Positions 24,087-34,914 of a stretch of DNA of 64,000 nt are shown piece by piece. A model generated the notes under the pieces. That model was not told where the DNA came from. It made no database searches and saw only the letters and a program-made list of their open reading frames with translations. Position 1 is the stretch's first letter; every line of letters starts with the position of its first letter. Both the position numbers and the translations under genes were made by a program. Source of the stretch: Lasiodiplodia sp. COLG20 (taxonomy: Eukaryota; Ascomycota; Dothideomycetes; Botryosphaeriales; Botryosphaeriaceae); assembly GCA_009801085.1 (NCBI GenBank), contig VNWV01000029.1, positions 1-64,000 of the forward strand, in the 5' to 3' direction.

Positions 24087-25094
24087 ATGCCAGTCGGATC
24101 TCTCCTCGACGTTCTCATAATCGGAGCCGGCCCGGCCGGGCTTTCTGCTGCCCTGTCCATGGGCCGCGTTCTCCGAAGCGCCGTGGTCTTCGATTCCAAG
24201 TCCTACAGGAATAGCAAAAGCTCGAATGCCCACACGGTCCCCACGAGAGACCATGAAGATCCGGCGGCGATCCGCGAGATGATGAAGAAAGAGTTGACCA
24301 GCAAGTACAAGACGATCACGTTTGCCGAAAGCGCAGCCACATTCGTGCAGGAAGTGGACGGAGGCTACCAGGTGGTCGATGAGAACACGCGCAAGTGGAA
24401 TGCGAGGAAGCTCATCATCGCGACGGGCGTTTACGACGTGCTTCCGGACATAGCCGGGTTTTCCCACGCGTGGGGGAAAGGAGTGTAGGAAAGCCCTATC
24501 CACTTTTCCTGAATCGTAGGCTAACACACGTTCAGGTTTCACTGCCTCTACTGCCGAGGATTCGAAGAGGCTGGAGCCCCGAATGCGGCGGTCGTCATCG
24601 ATCGAGGCGACTCAGCCGAAATTGACATCACCGTGTTCAACACTCAACTGGCCCATCAATTTACTCGAAACCTAACGATCCTCCTCAATGGGCACGAGCA
24701 CCTCTTTAAAGACTCCAAGATCAAGACAGCGGTGCATCACGGGATCAAGGTCAAAACTCTGGCTATTCGGCGCGTCGAGTGGATCGGCCCGGACCCTTCA
24801 ACAAAGGTCGTTTTCGAAGATGGGACTGAAGAGACTTTTGGTTTCCTCATCCACACGCCCGAGACGAAACTGGTCGGATCTTTCCACGAGACGCTCGGCC
24901 TGGAGCTCACGTCGGCTGGCGATATTGCCATAACTTCGCCCTTCCAGGAAACATCACGCCCCGGGGTATTCGCCTGTGGGGACTGTGCAACTGGCTTCAA
25001 GAAGGTGGCGTTCGCTATGGCGGATGGCATTCGAGCTGGGATGGGGGCGAACTTGCAAATCATGGAGGAAGACTTTTCGCGGAGTTGGTGGTAG
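24087..25094 (+). CDS. FAD-dependent thioredoxin-reductase-like (GliT-type) oxidoreductase
   Basis: Two exons, intron 24485-24535, 318 aa. The start is ATG 24087 (MPVGSLLDVL); the longer ORF begins with TTG. The FAD Rossmann motif is VLIIGAGPAGLSAALSMG near the N-terminus. The redox-active CxxC is in HCLYCRGFEE just after the splice, and the second FAD motif is PGVFACGDCATG. This is the compact fungal group (about 320-340 aa) that includes GliT-like disulfide oxidases and NAD(P)H-linked reductases of secondary metabolism. It lacks the classical full NADPH-binding GxGxxA box of housekeeping thioredoxin reductases: the corresponding region reads VVIDRGDSAEID. Substrate unknown. It is tandem with the amidase but 750 bp away, so operation together is only a possibility. 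Confidence 0.82.
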
Positions 25095-25215
25095 TACGCT
25101 TGAAGTCTGTCATCTTTGAACTTGCTGCCCATGACAAACGCCATCAGTAGCTTGGGTACACACCTCCATCTACGTCATCTCCGACCTATACGTTGTTGCG
25201 CCGGCCTTTCTCCTC

Positions 25216-25267
25216 GGAGTAACCGTGTAACCGCGGAGTAACCGTGGAGTAACCGTGGAATAACCAT
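25216..25267. repeat. 11-bp minisatellite (GGAGTAACCGT)
   Basis: Near-perfect units GGAGTAACCGT start at 25216, 25235 and 25246, followed by a degenerate GGAATAACCAT from 25257. One interruption separates the first two. A short local tandem array with no coding role visible. Confidence 0.75.
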
Positions 25268-26441
25268 AGAGTTAGACAAATTACCCCATTTGGAGCAAAG
25301 AGTTCTCTGTCACTTACGCAAGTATCATGCCATTTCGTATGAGGTGCAAAATTAAAGGGCAGAACGTTTGCGATAAAGTTTTCGATTATGAGAAACAATA
25401 CACAATTATCCCGTCCGCTGCAAAGGTGAGGAAAATTTGCATTGAAAAGGGTCTGCATCATTGCGACTGTGTCAAGTCGACGACCTCACGATAGATCAGT
25501 GCGGTCGAGGGACGTCAGGACAAATCTACCAGCTGCTCGTCTGGAATTCGAATTTGGGTCAGTTCAGCAGAGGTCGGGCTCACAACGCAACATTTGCCTG
25601 GACCGGCTCGTCCGAGTGTGTAGATGGTAGTAATAGAATAATTACGTGGCGAGGATAGAGTCGTCCTGCCAATCGTGCGGCATGGTGGCGTTGCGAAGTT
25701 GAATGTATGGGGCCACATAGAGGGGTCGGTACTTCTGGCGGTGTTCAGATCACGAGGAACTACAGGGTCCGCTGGATGGTGTTGATTCAGTTCTTCGTCT
25801 AGTGGAAGTTTAAAGATGGTCAAGGTTGGATATCGCTGCACCCGTAAATAAACACGAGATCCGGGCAACGCTATTCCTTGACCACATGGCTAAGCGATAG
25901 GATCGGCTTTGATAAAGTATCGGGCTGCGGAGAAACATAGCTTATTGCTACTACTATAGTATTGCTAGACTTTAGCTATACAATTTGTAGAAAGGTCAGT
26001 TAATTGCACAGTTGCTACGGTTGGTTAGGGCGCTACGGTGTATTCCAACACGAGAAAACCCCTTTAAGCCGTGGCTAAACAGTGCTCGGGATTGGAAAGG
26101 CCCCCGCGCTAACATAAGACTTAAGACCGAGGGGGCTAACGACTCGAATGGTAGTGCTACGCACGGGCGAAAAACAAGTACGAGGTACTCACCGACACCG
26201 CAGAACTACACTAAGCAAAGTTTCCTGACTCGTCGCATCATGAACCAAGCAAAAGTTTCCTTTTTTGTCGCGGTGAGGACGGAGTCGCCGAGTGAAGAAG
26301 ATGTGCCGGGAGATCGTCGAATGAGCGTCGCTGGGCAAGGCAGAATGATGCTGGAGATCCCTGCACCGCGCCCACACCTCTGCCAGCCCCAAACACCACC
26401 ATGGTGTCTGCACCACAGCGCTGCGTGAGCCCAAGCCTGGG

Positions 26442-26448
26442 TATATAA
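26442..26448 (+). promoter_or_regulatory. TATA box of the small secreted peptide gene
   Basis: TATATAA lies 97 bp before ATG 26545. It is followed by a C/T-rich leader (TCATCTCTACACAGTTC), a common arrangement for strongly expressed fungal genes. Confidence 0.6.
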
Positions 26449-26544
26449 TGCCTTCTGATGTCCTCATTCATCCCCATCAATCACCTCATCTCTACACAGT
26501 TCTCCCTACCTCGACACTTCGACACCCAACGGACTACCTCCACA

Positions 26545-26946
26545 ATGAAGTACACCACCATTGTCCTCGCTCTTCTCCCGGCTCTTGGCTTCGCCCAGGA
26601 TGCCTACGGCCCGCACTGCAACGGTGCTGAGAGCTCTCGCTGCAACAGGGGATGGTGCGTTAAGCCCAACGCTGGGTAAGTACACTTCATTTGATGTTTC
26701 CAACTTGTCCCGTTTACTAAAAATGTACCAGATCTTTCTCGTGGTCTAACGGCCCTGTCTGCGTCTTCCAATGCAACAAAGCCGACTGCGCCCAGGCTTG
26801 CAGCTCTCAGTCATTCGACAAGAGATACCAGACTGGTTACTGCTACGCTACGTGAGTTTCAGCTTTATCGTGTTGTATGAATTGTTACTAATCGTTATAT
26901 CAGTGGTGGCAACAACTTCTGTGTCTGCACCGACAACTCGTTCTAA
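26545..26946 (+). CDS. Small secreted cysteine-rich, defensin-like protein
   Basis: Three exons; introns 26676-26731 and 26852-26903 give 97 aa. The signal peptide MKYTTIVLALLPALGFA likely ends before QDAYG. The mature part is about 80 residues with ten cysteines. Its C-terminal half has the spacing C-x3-C ... G-x-C ... C-x-C (DCAQAC, then TGYC, then FCVC), the signature of CS-alpha-beta (defensin-type) folds; the extra four cysteines lie upstream. Splice phases (2, 2) place introns between cysteine blocks. Possible roles known for such peptides are antimicrobial activity or plant-associated effector function; neither can be decided here. A clear TATA box and pyrimidine leader suggest strong or inducible expression. 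No neighbour points to a pathway. Confidence 0.8.
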
Positions 26947-27310
26947 AGAATTACGGGGTGGAGGATTTGCATGACCCCTGCGGCTCAGAGTTGCAGGTGT
27001 TCTGAAAAATAGAAAAGCGTCCAATCACACATGCACTCGGTGTGTGATTTTGTATATACAAATCAAAAGCTGATCTCCTTTTCATTGACGCAGCCCTCCG
27101 CAACTGCATTGAATGTTTTCTCTGATGCTCTACAGAGCTTTGATTGCAAGGTGCGAACCAAAAATCCAGTTCATTTTCACGCATCACATATTCGCCATCT
27201 TCAAGCTGCAGAAGCGAAAGTTGAAACATGTTCCATTGCTTGGTGCACTTAAACTCCTTACGCGGCGAATTTGTACACCCACTGGCCTTGAGGAGTGAAC
27301 TGAACAGCAC
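26947..27310. other. Convergent 3' intergenic spacer
   Basis: 364 bp between two convergent genes (secreted peptide on plus, unknown 198-aa protein on minus). It holds 3' UTRs; no gene is visible. A run of C (CCCCCCCC) occurs just inside the end of the minus-strand gene near 27323. Confidence 0.4.
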
Positions 27311-28014
27311 TCAGCTCCATCCCCCCCCCATGTAGGTATCATAGGTCAAGCTAGAAATGTTATCAAAGTAGTCGCTGGCTTCCATCTGGTCGTCGAACCA
27401 GATCTTGATCTTGACCATTGGGCACAGGTCCTGCTTCCCAGGAAGATCTGGGTGCCCATTCGTAATGTAGATAGGCACCTGGGAGTCGGCCACGGTCATG
27501 TAGACCACGGCAGCTGCTGGTGATTCCGTGTGTATGAACCGGAAAGCACCCCTCGCGAGGTTGTCGTCGAGCGTCACGGAGGCGGGAGTTCCGCCCGGTG
27601 CCACGGTGATGCTCTGCCCTCGCTTGATCTCCACTTCGGTCGTTCCTCCAGCGACTTTGTCTGAATTCACTCATTAGAATCAAGATGGAAAGCAATTTGT
27701 GCAGGTGACTGACCTCTGGCCTTGAAGTTGGATTTGGTCGCTGCGATGGCGTACTTCTCGACCCATGTGATCGACATGTGCTGGTGAACCCCTTGCGGTT
27801 CATCACCCTTAGCTCAAGCTACTTATAGGGGGAGGAGAGGCTTACTAAATGCACCAGCAACAACATTGCAGTAATCCTGATTGCCCTTTTTGACGAAGAA
27901 AGCGCAGCACAGCTTCACACCATCCTTGTTGAAGTTGCTGACCCAGGAAGGATCGACCTCGATCCTCAGAGTGTGGGTAGTGACGGGCGTGTGAAGGACC
28001 CTGACGACAAACAT
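27311..28014 (-). CDS. Unrecognised 198-aa protein
   Basis: Three exons; introns 27792-27845 and 27661-27713 join in phase to 198 aa from ATG 28014 (MFVVRVLHTPV). I do not recognise the family. The sequence looks beta-rich and soluble: no signal peptide or membrane segment, alternating hydrophobic stretches such as HTLRIEVDPSWVSNF, KLCCAFFVKKG, VEIKRGQSITV and VVYMTVADSQVPIYITNG, and a C-terminus YDTYMGGGWS. The middle segment has a Gly-rich turn (APGGTPAS). An alternative upstream exon is possible: the frame is open back to an acceptor-like TTATTCTCAG near 28057, which would add QKAISQQPFDTENS. The reading is supported by three clean splices and a coherent protein rather than by homology. 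Confidence 0.6.
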
Positions 28015-28870
28015 CGAATTCTCAGTGTCGAAGGGCTGTTGGGATATGGCTTTCTGAGAATAAAGGCCGGCTTAAGTACTTTGGATGAAGTCAGATATAG
28101 GCCAAGCTATGTTACTAGAATCTGCTCATACACGTCATCTGATACCCCCCGATACGGCTGTGTACGTTTGTGGTTACTCACAAGTGTCTGTGCGATCGAC
28201 CTTACTGCATCATGGATGCACAAGTCACTGATTCCATCCGGATGGATGCTTTTTTAATCTATACCGAAACTAGGCTCAAGACAGGAATGCATTGCCCCTT
28301 CAAGTGGGGTAGTGTAAGGGCCGGGTCGGGCCGGCTGTCTGGTTAGCCGTATCAATCAAATAAATGCAAACAGTAGATGGGAGAAAAAGGGAAGGCTCCA
28401 CCGCATTTTCGATGATAAGCGTCGCCGAGATCTCCACAGACTAATTGAATAAACCATTTCAATGCGCTCGAAACGAGATGTGGATAGCACACTAGCATGT
28501 ACTGCATAAGCCTTTCGAGAACACCTGCGAAACAATATGTCCCGATACCGTTCAACGACGCGGTAGATGTTTCACGAAAAGGCCCATTTGAATTGCGTTA
28601 GGATCGGGTAGCATGGCGCAACAACCCGGCGACCCGTGAATGCATGCGCTCCATTCTCATCTAATGCATAGCTCATGTACATCGAATGGTCAGGCAGGGA
28701 TGAGATCTTACTATCCACCTGTGTTCTGGACCTACTTGAGACTGGAGCCTTGTGGGGTCGAATGCTGGCAAGCCGCCTGAAGGTCTCCAGCAAACGGTGC
28801 AGCCTCCACTCTCAGACCTCCGACAGCAACGTTAGAGGAGATTTATGTACACAGTAGCCTATTTCATCTC
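28015..28870. other. Intergenic spacer
   Basis: About 850 bp upstream of the 198-aa gene and downstream of the F-box gene, both on the minus strand. Short ORFs (28352-28555, 28572-28793) are not recognisable. I see no repeat or RNA gene. Confidence 0.4.
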
Positions 28871-29608
28871 CTATTGACACGGCAGCAACGGAGACAAGCT
28901 AGCCCCTTCGCTACCGTAAGCAATGTACATGTCTATGTGCAGGTCCCCAATCGCATCCACCAAAAGCTGTCTTGCCCAACCAAAACGGAGATTAGCCTCA
29001 CTATTCTCAACCGAATCATGAGCCAACTTCGGACCTCTCGTTCCGTCATGCAGGTTGATACTCGCCAGGCTCGACAACCCACGCAACGAAAGCTTGAGTC
29101 TTGCTTTGTACTCGTCCGAGTTCTGTAAAAGATACTGCTCAACCTGATCCCTTCTCAATGAGAACACCCGCGCCAATGCTCGTCTAGCATCCTTTTCCAA
29201 AGCGTCCAGCTCCTGGTCAGACATTCATGGGTGGAACATCTGACGCAGTGAACCCCATGGATTGTTTCCGCCGATTGTATCAATGCATGACCGGAGCGAG
29301 CGCTGTTCAGTTGCGAAGTCCGCAGGGCTTGATCGAGGTACGTAAAACTCAAGCTGCTTGATCGCAGGCGAGATTCTGTTGCACTGGCTGATTTCTCGGA
29401 GGCGATCGATATGCCGACGATTTAAACGGAGAGAAAGTGTCGCGAAGTGGGATCTGAACGAATCCCAGAATTTCATCTCGACTGTTCTGCATGTGAGCCT
29501 GAAGGAGCATAAGCTCGTGATATCAAGAAGCTCGCCAATGTGAGTGAAAAGCTCGACTGGTAGAGTGAGAATTGGTGGGGGCGCGTTGGGATCCCGTGTC
29601 GAACGCAT
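28871..29608 (-). pseudogene. F-box protein gene with in-frame TGA
   Basis: A single frame runs from ATG 29608 to TAG 28871 but is interrupted by one TGA at 29225-29227, immediately followed in the same frame by ATG. The first 127 residues begin with an F-box: PILTLPVELFTHIGELLDIT followed by LCSFRLTCRTV, the segment that binds Skp1 in SCF ubiquitin ligases. The next 117 residues (starting MSDQELDALEKDARRAL) continue the helical C-terminal part. No GT-AG intron that removes the TGA keeps the phase: the donor GTTCAC near 29256 with acceptor CAG gives a phase mismatch. Either this is a pseudogene or the functional product is the 127-aa N-terminal piece. With readthrough, the full length would be 245 aa, short for the family. 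Confidence 0.65.
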
Positions 29609-29992
29609 GGATAGATGAGGATAGAGTCAAAGATATTTTCATCAATGGGTAGCAGCTGAATTCAGGCCATAGTAGTATCACTGATTTTATAAAGTTTGGA
29701 AATAGTCTGAAAGTAGATTAGCGTGGCTGACCAAGCTCACAAGCTTCGGAGAGTTTTCGGCAGGTATAGCTTAACTTTGCCTACGTGTCATTACGAGCTA
29801 TCTAAAGGGTGTAGAAATCCACCGACACACCTCCGACTAACTCACTGACCGTCTGAACACCTTCACTGCCTGCAGGAGTGACTGGATCCATACTGGGCTT
29901 CCGCGGAGATCCCCATTCAGCGAATCATTGGTGGAACATCTTGTGGTTTCATCAGTCTTATCGTAGACGCAGTCACATCCAATTTCTCGGCC
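29609..29992. promoter_or_regulatory. Divergent promoter region (F-box / Zn2Cys6 genes)
   Basis: 384 bp between divergently transcribed genes. It is AT-rich on the F-box side (TTTTATAAAG near 29687) and more GC-balanced near the regulator start. No ORF is supported. Confidence 0.4.
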
Positions 29993-31042
29993 ATGATCGT
30001 TTTCCAACAGCCAAAGCTACGGAGCGCGTGTGATCAATGTCGTAAGTACTCGTAGTCATGCAAATGGCAGAGACAAACTCACATTTCTACAAGGTGAACG
30101 AAAAGTGAAATGTCCGGGTGGAGAGCCCTGCCAGAGATGCAGCAATGACAACGTCCCGTGCGCGTACTCGCTTATGAAGCCCTTTGGCAGACCAAGGAAG
30201 AAGAGGAAACCGGAGTCCGAGGCCCCTACGTCGTCTGGCTCCTTTTCGGAGACATTTCACCAGACAGAGGACATCACTCCCAATAGCATGATTGTCGGTA
30301 GCGAAGCGCTGCTGGAGCCGGATGATTTCTCTTTTCTGGATGATTCCATCTTTTCTACAGGTGCGTCTCGACCGTCACGATGACACATATTCTGCTAATG
30401 CATGGGCTATTCCCGCCAGAGGAGCTCGGAGCGCCGGATCAAATTCTTCATACGGAATCACAACCGCCGCTTCCGTGTGCCTGTATGCACATTAGCTACG
30501 TGGCGACGTCCCGTCTTCAGGCAATGAAGATCGACGATGTCTCCCACTCGTTGGGAGAGTTGCATCTAGCATTGACTGATGCCGCTAAAATGATGAATTG
30601 CATTGTTTGTCCGAAGGATATCTTGACAGCGCAACAAAACGTCAATGCGCTCTGTTCTTTATTCGTGACTATCATTGATAGTCTAAGGAGGATTATGTGC
30701 CACTTCGATGAGCTCACGCGGAGCGAGTCTTCACCGCCAGCTCTGTTTGGTGTATCACAACAAGCCATGACGGGCGTGGAATATCGAATATTTGTGCGGA
30801 ACACTCTACGATCAGAAATAGTTGGTACGCCCGATGACACATCGCAAAGCACCCTATTTGGACTGGTGAACTACTGGGAAAAGCGACAAGAGGCCTGGCA
30901 CCAAAGCCCGGAATACTACGATCAACAGGTGAAGATGTTCGGACAGAGGGCTACTATGAAAGGAACAACGGATAAGGAAAGTAGGTTCTGTTTCCGAGCC
31001 TTCTGCCTCGTCAAAGAAGCCATCGGACAGTTGGATATGTAG
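29993..31042 (+). CDS. Zn2Cys6 transcription factor (AflR-like architecture)
   Basis: Three exons; introns 30042-30093 and 30361-30419 give 312 aa from ATG 29993. The Zn2Cys6 cluster is completed by the first splice: C-DQ-C-RERKVK-C-PGGEP-C-QR-C-SNDNVP-C, followed by a basic patch GRPRKKRKPES. The rest is an acidic/Ser-rich segment and a helical C-terminal domain (SRLQAMKIDDVSHSLGELH), matching the small AflR-like group that regulates secondary-metabolite or local genes. No PKS or NRPS is in view. It converges with the beta-galactosidase gene, the two stop codons being only about 28 bp apart, so 3' UTRs must overlap. Target genes are unknown; the galactosidase is a candidate only by position. 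Confidence 0.85.
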
Positions 31043-31070
31043 CCATTCAATACATGCATCTCTGCCCACC

Positions 31071-34000
31071 CTACGCGTATTCCAGCCGCGAATTGTCCCA
31101 TCCCGGCTGAAGGTACTCAGCGTCAAACTTCGTATCGAGCGACGTCGTCCTGACCTCCGTGACATCCCAACTGACATCAACCGCCGCACCCTCCCCGCTC
31201 TGCGCCCACACCAAAACCCCAACCACATTGTCCCCGCCGAAATTCAGTATCCCCGGGTGCACCGGGAACCGCGTCGCCGAATTGACGTACGGCGCGAAAC
31301 GCCCGTACTGATACCCGTTGACGTACAACAATGCCCTGGTGGTGGCCGTCGCGTTCGCCGCCGCAGCCGACCCGATCTCGAAATAAACCGACGCGTCAAC
31401 CCCATCCTCGACCTCCAGCGGCACCGTCGTCCGGTAAAACCGCACCGTCGCGTTCGCGAACCCATCCGACGGCGCCGCCTCCGGCCATCCCCCGTCATCG
31501 AACCCGGGCAGGTGCCAGCCGAGCCTCTCCGCCGTCCAACCGCCTTCATTGTAAGCCCCACGCACGGGATCCAGGATTTGGGATTGCGTCCGGCCGGCGG
31601 TGCCAGCGAGCTTCCAGGAAGAGAAGCCCGAGTCGGATCCGAGGAGCGTGGCGTTGAGGATGCCGCGGACATTGGTCGCGCCGCCGCTGCCCTGGTCGTG
31701 GCCGGTGGTGTCTTGCACGACCGTCAGCATGTTGCTACCATTTTGAATCAGCGAATCCGCAGGAAAGCTCAGGTTCAGCGCGCCGGAAGAACTAGACTCC
31801 CCCGCAAAAGCGTCGAGGAACGCGCCGTTTAGGTAGGCCGAGAAGCCGAACGCCTCGCCGCCGTAGACGTGGATGAATGCCCCGGTTGCTGCGCCGCTGA
31901 AGCGGCCGCGGTAGATGAAGGAGCCGGTGTGGAAGCCGTAGTCGTCGGCGTAGAGGTATGGCGCGGTAGCGTCGGCGTCGGAGTTGGCGGTTGTGTTGTG
32001 GTTGGCGTTGATCCACGCGGGACCGGAGTCGGAGTAGTTGAGGAAGACTTCGGGGAGGGAGTCGTGGGATTTCCATGGGCCGAGCGGGGGGAGTTGCACG
32101 GTTGGGGGGCCGGGGAGGGTGGCGGTTAGACTGCCGTGGGCGGTCGCGGTCACGTTTATTTCGTTCCCGTTCCAGGTGACTGTGGTGATGGCAGATGGTG
32201 CGAAGATGTCGATGGTTGTGTCGTTGAGCAGGTCTCCGGTGATGTGGAGGGTTGTTGAGTCTACTCGAGCAGTACGGACGAGATGCGGACCATGCACGAG
32301 GACTGTAAGGGTTAGAGCAAGTCACGGGCTATTTGGACGATGGTATCTGCTTACTTGTCTCGTTGACTGGAGCTAAAGGGTCCTTCGTCAAAACCGGAGC
32401 ATACATAGAGTATGCCCCCACTTTGTCAACCAAGATGACTCTTACATCTCCAATCTGGGCAACGCTAAGCCCATCGCCCTGGTAGAAGCTGAGAATTGTG
32501 CCGTTGTCTGCCTCTTGAAATGAAACAGAATCGCAGGTGTCACAGGTAAGCAGTTCACCTGTAGTGGAGCCAGTGATGTACGCCTCGCCAGCTTCATCAG
32601 CACTTGCAACCCAAAGCACAACCGTTGGTGAGCCATCGATCAGCGCTGTGGTAAGTATCTCTGCAGTGGAGTATATCAGTCGTTGGTCGCCGATGTCAAA
32701 GCCCGTTACCAAGATCTTAGCAGTGTGGCCGCTCAAGGAGATTCCGGGAACTGTTTGAGGGATCGTCAAATCCCCTAAAGAGGTCGTTACGTTGAGTTTG
32801 AATGAGACCGAGGAGTCGTCTGTTGAGTCGTTGTGGCGGACGATGTAGAAGGCCGCATCCGTATCTGGATTACGAAGCTCTGTGGTCGAGACGGAAGTAA
32901 GGGAAGTGTAGTTAGTTCCAGACCCGAGACGATCCGTCTTCGCAAGATCGTGCGCTACTCTGGTGAACAAGGCTAGGTTTTTGATTTCGAAAAAGCTTTC
33001 TCGAAGCGAGCGGTCCTCGGCGATAGGTGCCGAGTAGTCGTAACTTGTCCCGAGAAACGGAACACCGAACCATCCCCAACTGGTTCCTCCGTACGTCATA
33101 TACAGCATCATGACAGTCATGCGTTGGTCGACGTTGTGGCGGTAGTAGATGTTGCGAAACTCGGGCCCGACCGTGTCCGCGCAGCCGTCGGGATATCCGC
33201 TGCGTGGAACCACCTTTCCGCCCTGGAATTCTGGGGCCATGACGGGGTTGTTTGGCGAAACTTCTTGGAACGGCGTCAGGTAGTCGAGCAGTACGAAGTC
33301 CTCAGTATGCGTAGAACATTGGTCAGGATCGCAGCTCCAACACAAGGGCTGAAACGTATCAGCATCTAGAAAGGCGGGGCAGGCTTTCCGGGGAACTTAC
33401 GTAAGAGTCGAAACCGTGAATATCTACGTTTCCTCCGGCACCCACAGTGTCGTAGTCTTTTGCCCAAGATACATGATCCGGGATACTGTTATGCGTGAAT
33501 GGTACATGAATCCCGTTCTCCCGCGCATTCGCTTCAAGAGCTTCCATGTATGAGATTGACGGGTAATTTGGCACCTTCTCGTCAACGTCTTCCCACTGCT
33601 CCGGGTACTCGTTCTCGATCTGGTAGCTGATGACTGTCCCATTGCGGTGAATCTGGAATGGGGCGACGAGCTTGGCCATTTGTGACATGTAAGTCTCCCA
33701 CGCTTCCGTGAACTTTGTGCCATTGGATCTGAGGTCTCCGTAGGCACCGGTGGTGATCCATAGGGGGAGACCGCCCGCGTTCAGTTCGCCGTTAATGTAT
33801 GGACCCGGCCGGGGAGTTACGAACAGCCCGTTCTCGCTCGCATACTCGAGAAGCCGCGTGAGGTTGTGGGCACCATTGATGAAGTCCAGCTCACCAGGAA
33901 GTGGCTCGTGGTATCCCCAGTGAGAGTAGAATGACATGGAGTTCATTCCCATGGCCTTCATCTTTTGTAGTATGTCGTTCCACATCTCTGGGACAGGAAT

Positions 34001-34168
34001 GCGAAATGGATGCATCTCTCCCCCAAATAAGAAGGTACGCTGGCCATTGATAATCATGCTGTAGTGATCCCACTGGACGGCATTTGTGTAGTTTGTGTCG
34101 CTGATTGGCCAGTCCTGCGCCTGGCCAAATGCGAACAGAGAAAGAAGGAGTAGAAAGGTGATATTCAT
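31071..34168 (-). CDS. Secreted beta-galactosidase, GH35
   Basis: Three exons; introns 33349-33400 and 32303-32354 give 997 aa, the usual size of fungal LacA-type enzymes. Start ATG 34168 is chosen because it begins a clean signal peptide (MNITFLLLLSLFAFGQAQ); an upstream in-frame extension is possible. It hydrolyses terminal beta-D-galactosides outside the cell, for example in pectic galactan or xyloglucan. The TIM barrel shows LFGGEMHPFRIP, SFYSHWGYHEPLPGELDF and GLFVTPRPGPYINGE. The acid/base Glu is in SYQIENEYPEQW and the nucleophile Glu in VMAPEFQGGKV. Many N-x-S/T sites fit secretion. The C-terminal beta-sandwich domains include YGGEAFGFSAYLNG and LYVNGYQYGRFAPYV. No damage is seen. The minus-strand 3' end overlaps the zone of the convergent Zn2Cys6 gene. 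Confidence 0.95.
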
Positions 34169-34914
34169 AGTAAATTCTTGAGCGAATATGAGTTGCTCTA
34201 CGAGGAGCAACCCAAGGGCAAAGACAGACTGTGTACAGTATTCGTTCATCTCCAAAAGTCCATATTTAAGAACCGTGAAATGCTAAATAACAACATGTGG
34301 CGACGGGTCGAGATGTGCCGGATAATACCAGCGAAACACCGACATGGTGGGCTGGTCGGGATGTTCTTCCACCGTACCGTTGTGCGTCCTTGCATGGATC
34401 TTGCGCTCGAACACTTCTTGATATGTATTTAGTATATCGGCAACGAATTTCTTGCCGACCATTCGGGCGGAGGGGATCTTCAAGATCGCGCGGGGCGGCC
34501 CCGTAGCGAAGTACTTGGCGCTGCGGGGGCGGGCCGCTCTACATGACGGGAACGGCGTGGCGAACTTAAATTCGCCCGAAGGAATTTATCTTATCCTGAG
34601 AGCCAAGTGGCTGGATGTAGATAGTCGCTCTCATTGATCTCCAACCAAGCTTTGCAGTTTGTGCCGGACATTCACGGCCATGACGGTGCCAACAGTAGAA
34701 TTAGTTCATGTATGAGGTTCTCGGATCGCACTTCCGAACTGAATGTTGAAGGAAATTCCGAAACATAATCACTAATAGCAGCAGTAAGTGAATACCCAGG
34801 CTATTGCCATGTCGCGCATGAAAATCACGGCATTCAATATGCCAATTACAGCTATATCAGCCTTTCTTTTTTTTTTTTTTTTAGTATCATTTATTATAGC
34901 TCAACTGTGTTGAT
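34169..34914. other. Intergenic region with poly-T tract
   Basis: About 750 bp, the promoter side of the beta-galactosidase and the 3' flank of the next minus-strand gene. A run of 16 T occurs at 34867-34882. ORFs at 34178-34637 are not recognisable. Confidence 0.45.

Larger units (their letters stand above)
25095..26544. other. Intergenic region with minisatellite
   Basis: About 1.45 kb. It contains an 11-bp minisatellite (25216-25267) and short AT-rich stretches (25900-26000). A minus-strand ORF at 25515-25868 and a plus-strand ORF at 26012-26428 have unfamiliar translations and are not supported as genes. The right end is the promoter and leader of the small secreted protein gene. Confidence 0.45.

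Noticed and set aside
25515..25868. Minus-strand ORF of 117 codons in the minisatellite region
   Set aside because: Coherent-looking stretch but no recognisable domain and no supporting exon structure; could be a relic, not enough to call.
26012..26428. Plus-strand ORF of 138 codons upstream of the Cys-rich peptide
   Set aside because: Does not start with an ATG in good context, composition is non-coding, and it overlaps the promoter of the peptide gene.
29225..29260. Cryptic intron that would remove the F-box TGA
   Set aside because: The only GT...AG pair near it (GTTCAC...CCAG, about 41 nt) joins phase 1 to phase 0, so it breaks the frame.
31257..31832. 191-codon plus-strand ORF opposite the beta-galactosidase
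   Set aside because: Antisense shadow of a GC-rich GH35 coding frame; translation is Arg/Pro-rich without motifs.
34178..34432. 84-codon ORF upstream of GH35
   Set aside because: Lies in the promoter of the beta-galactosidase, no motif, no homology recognised.
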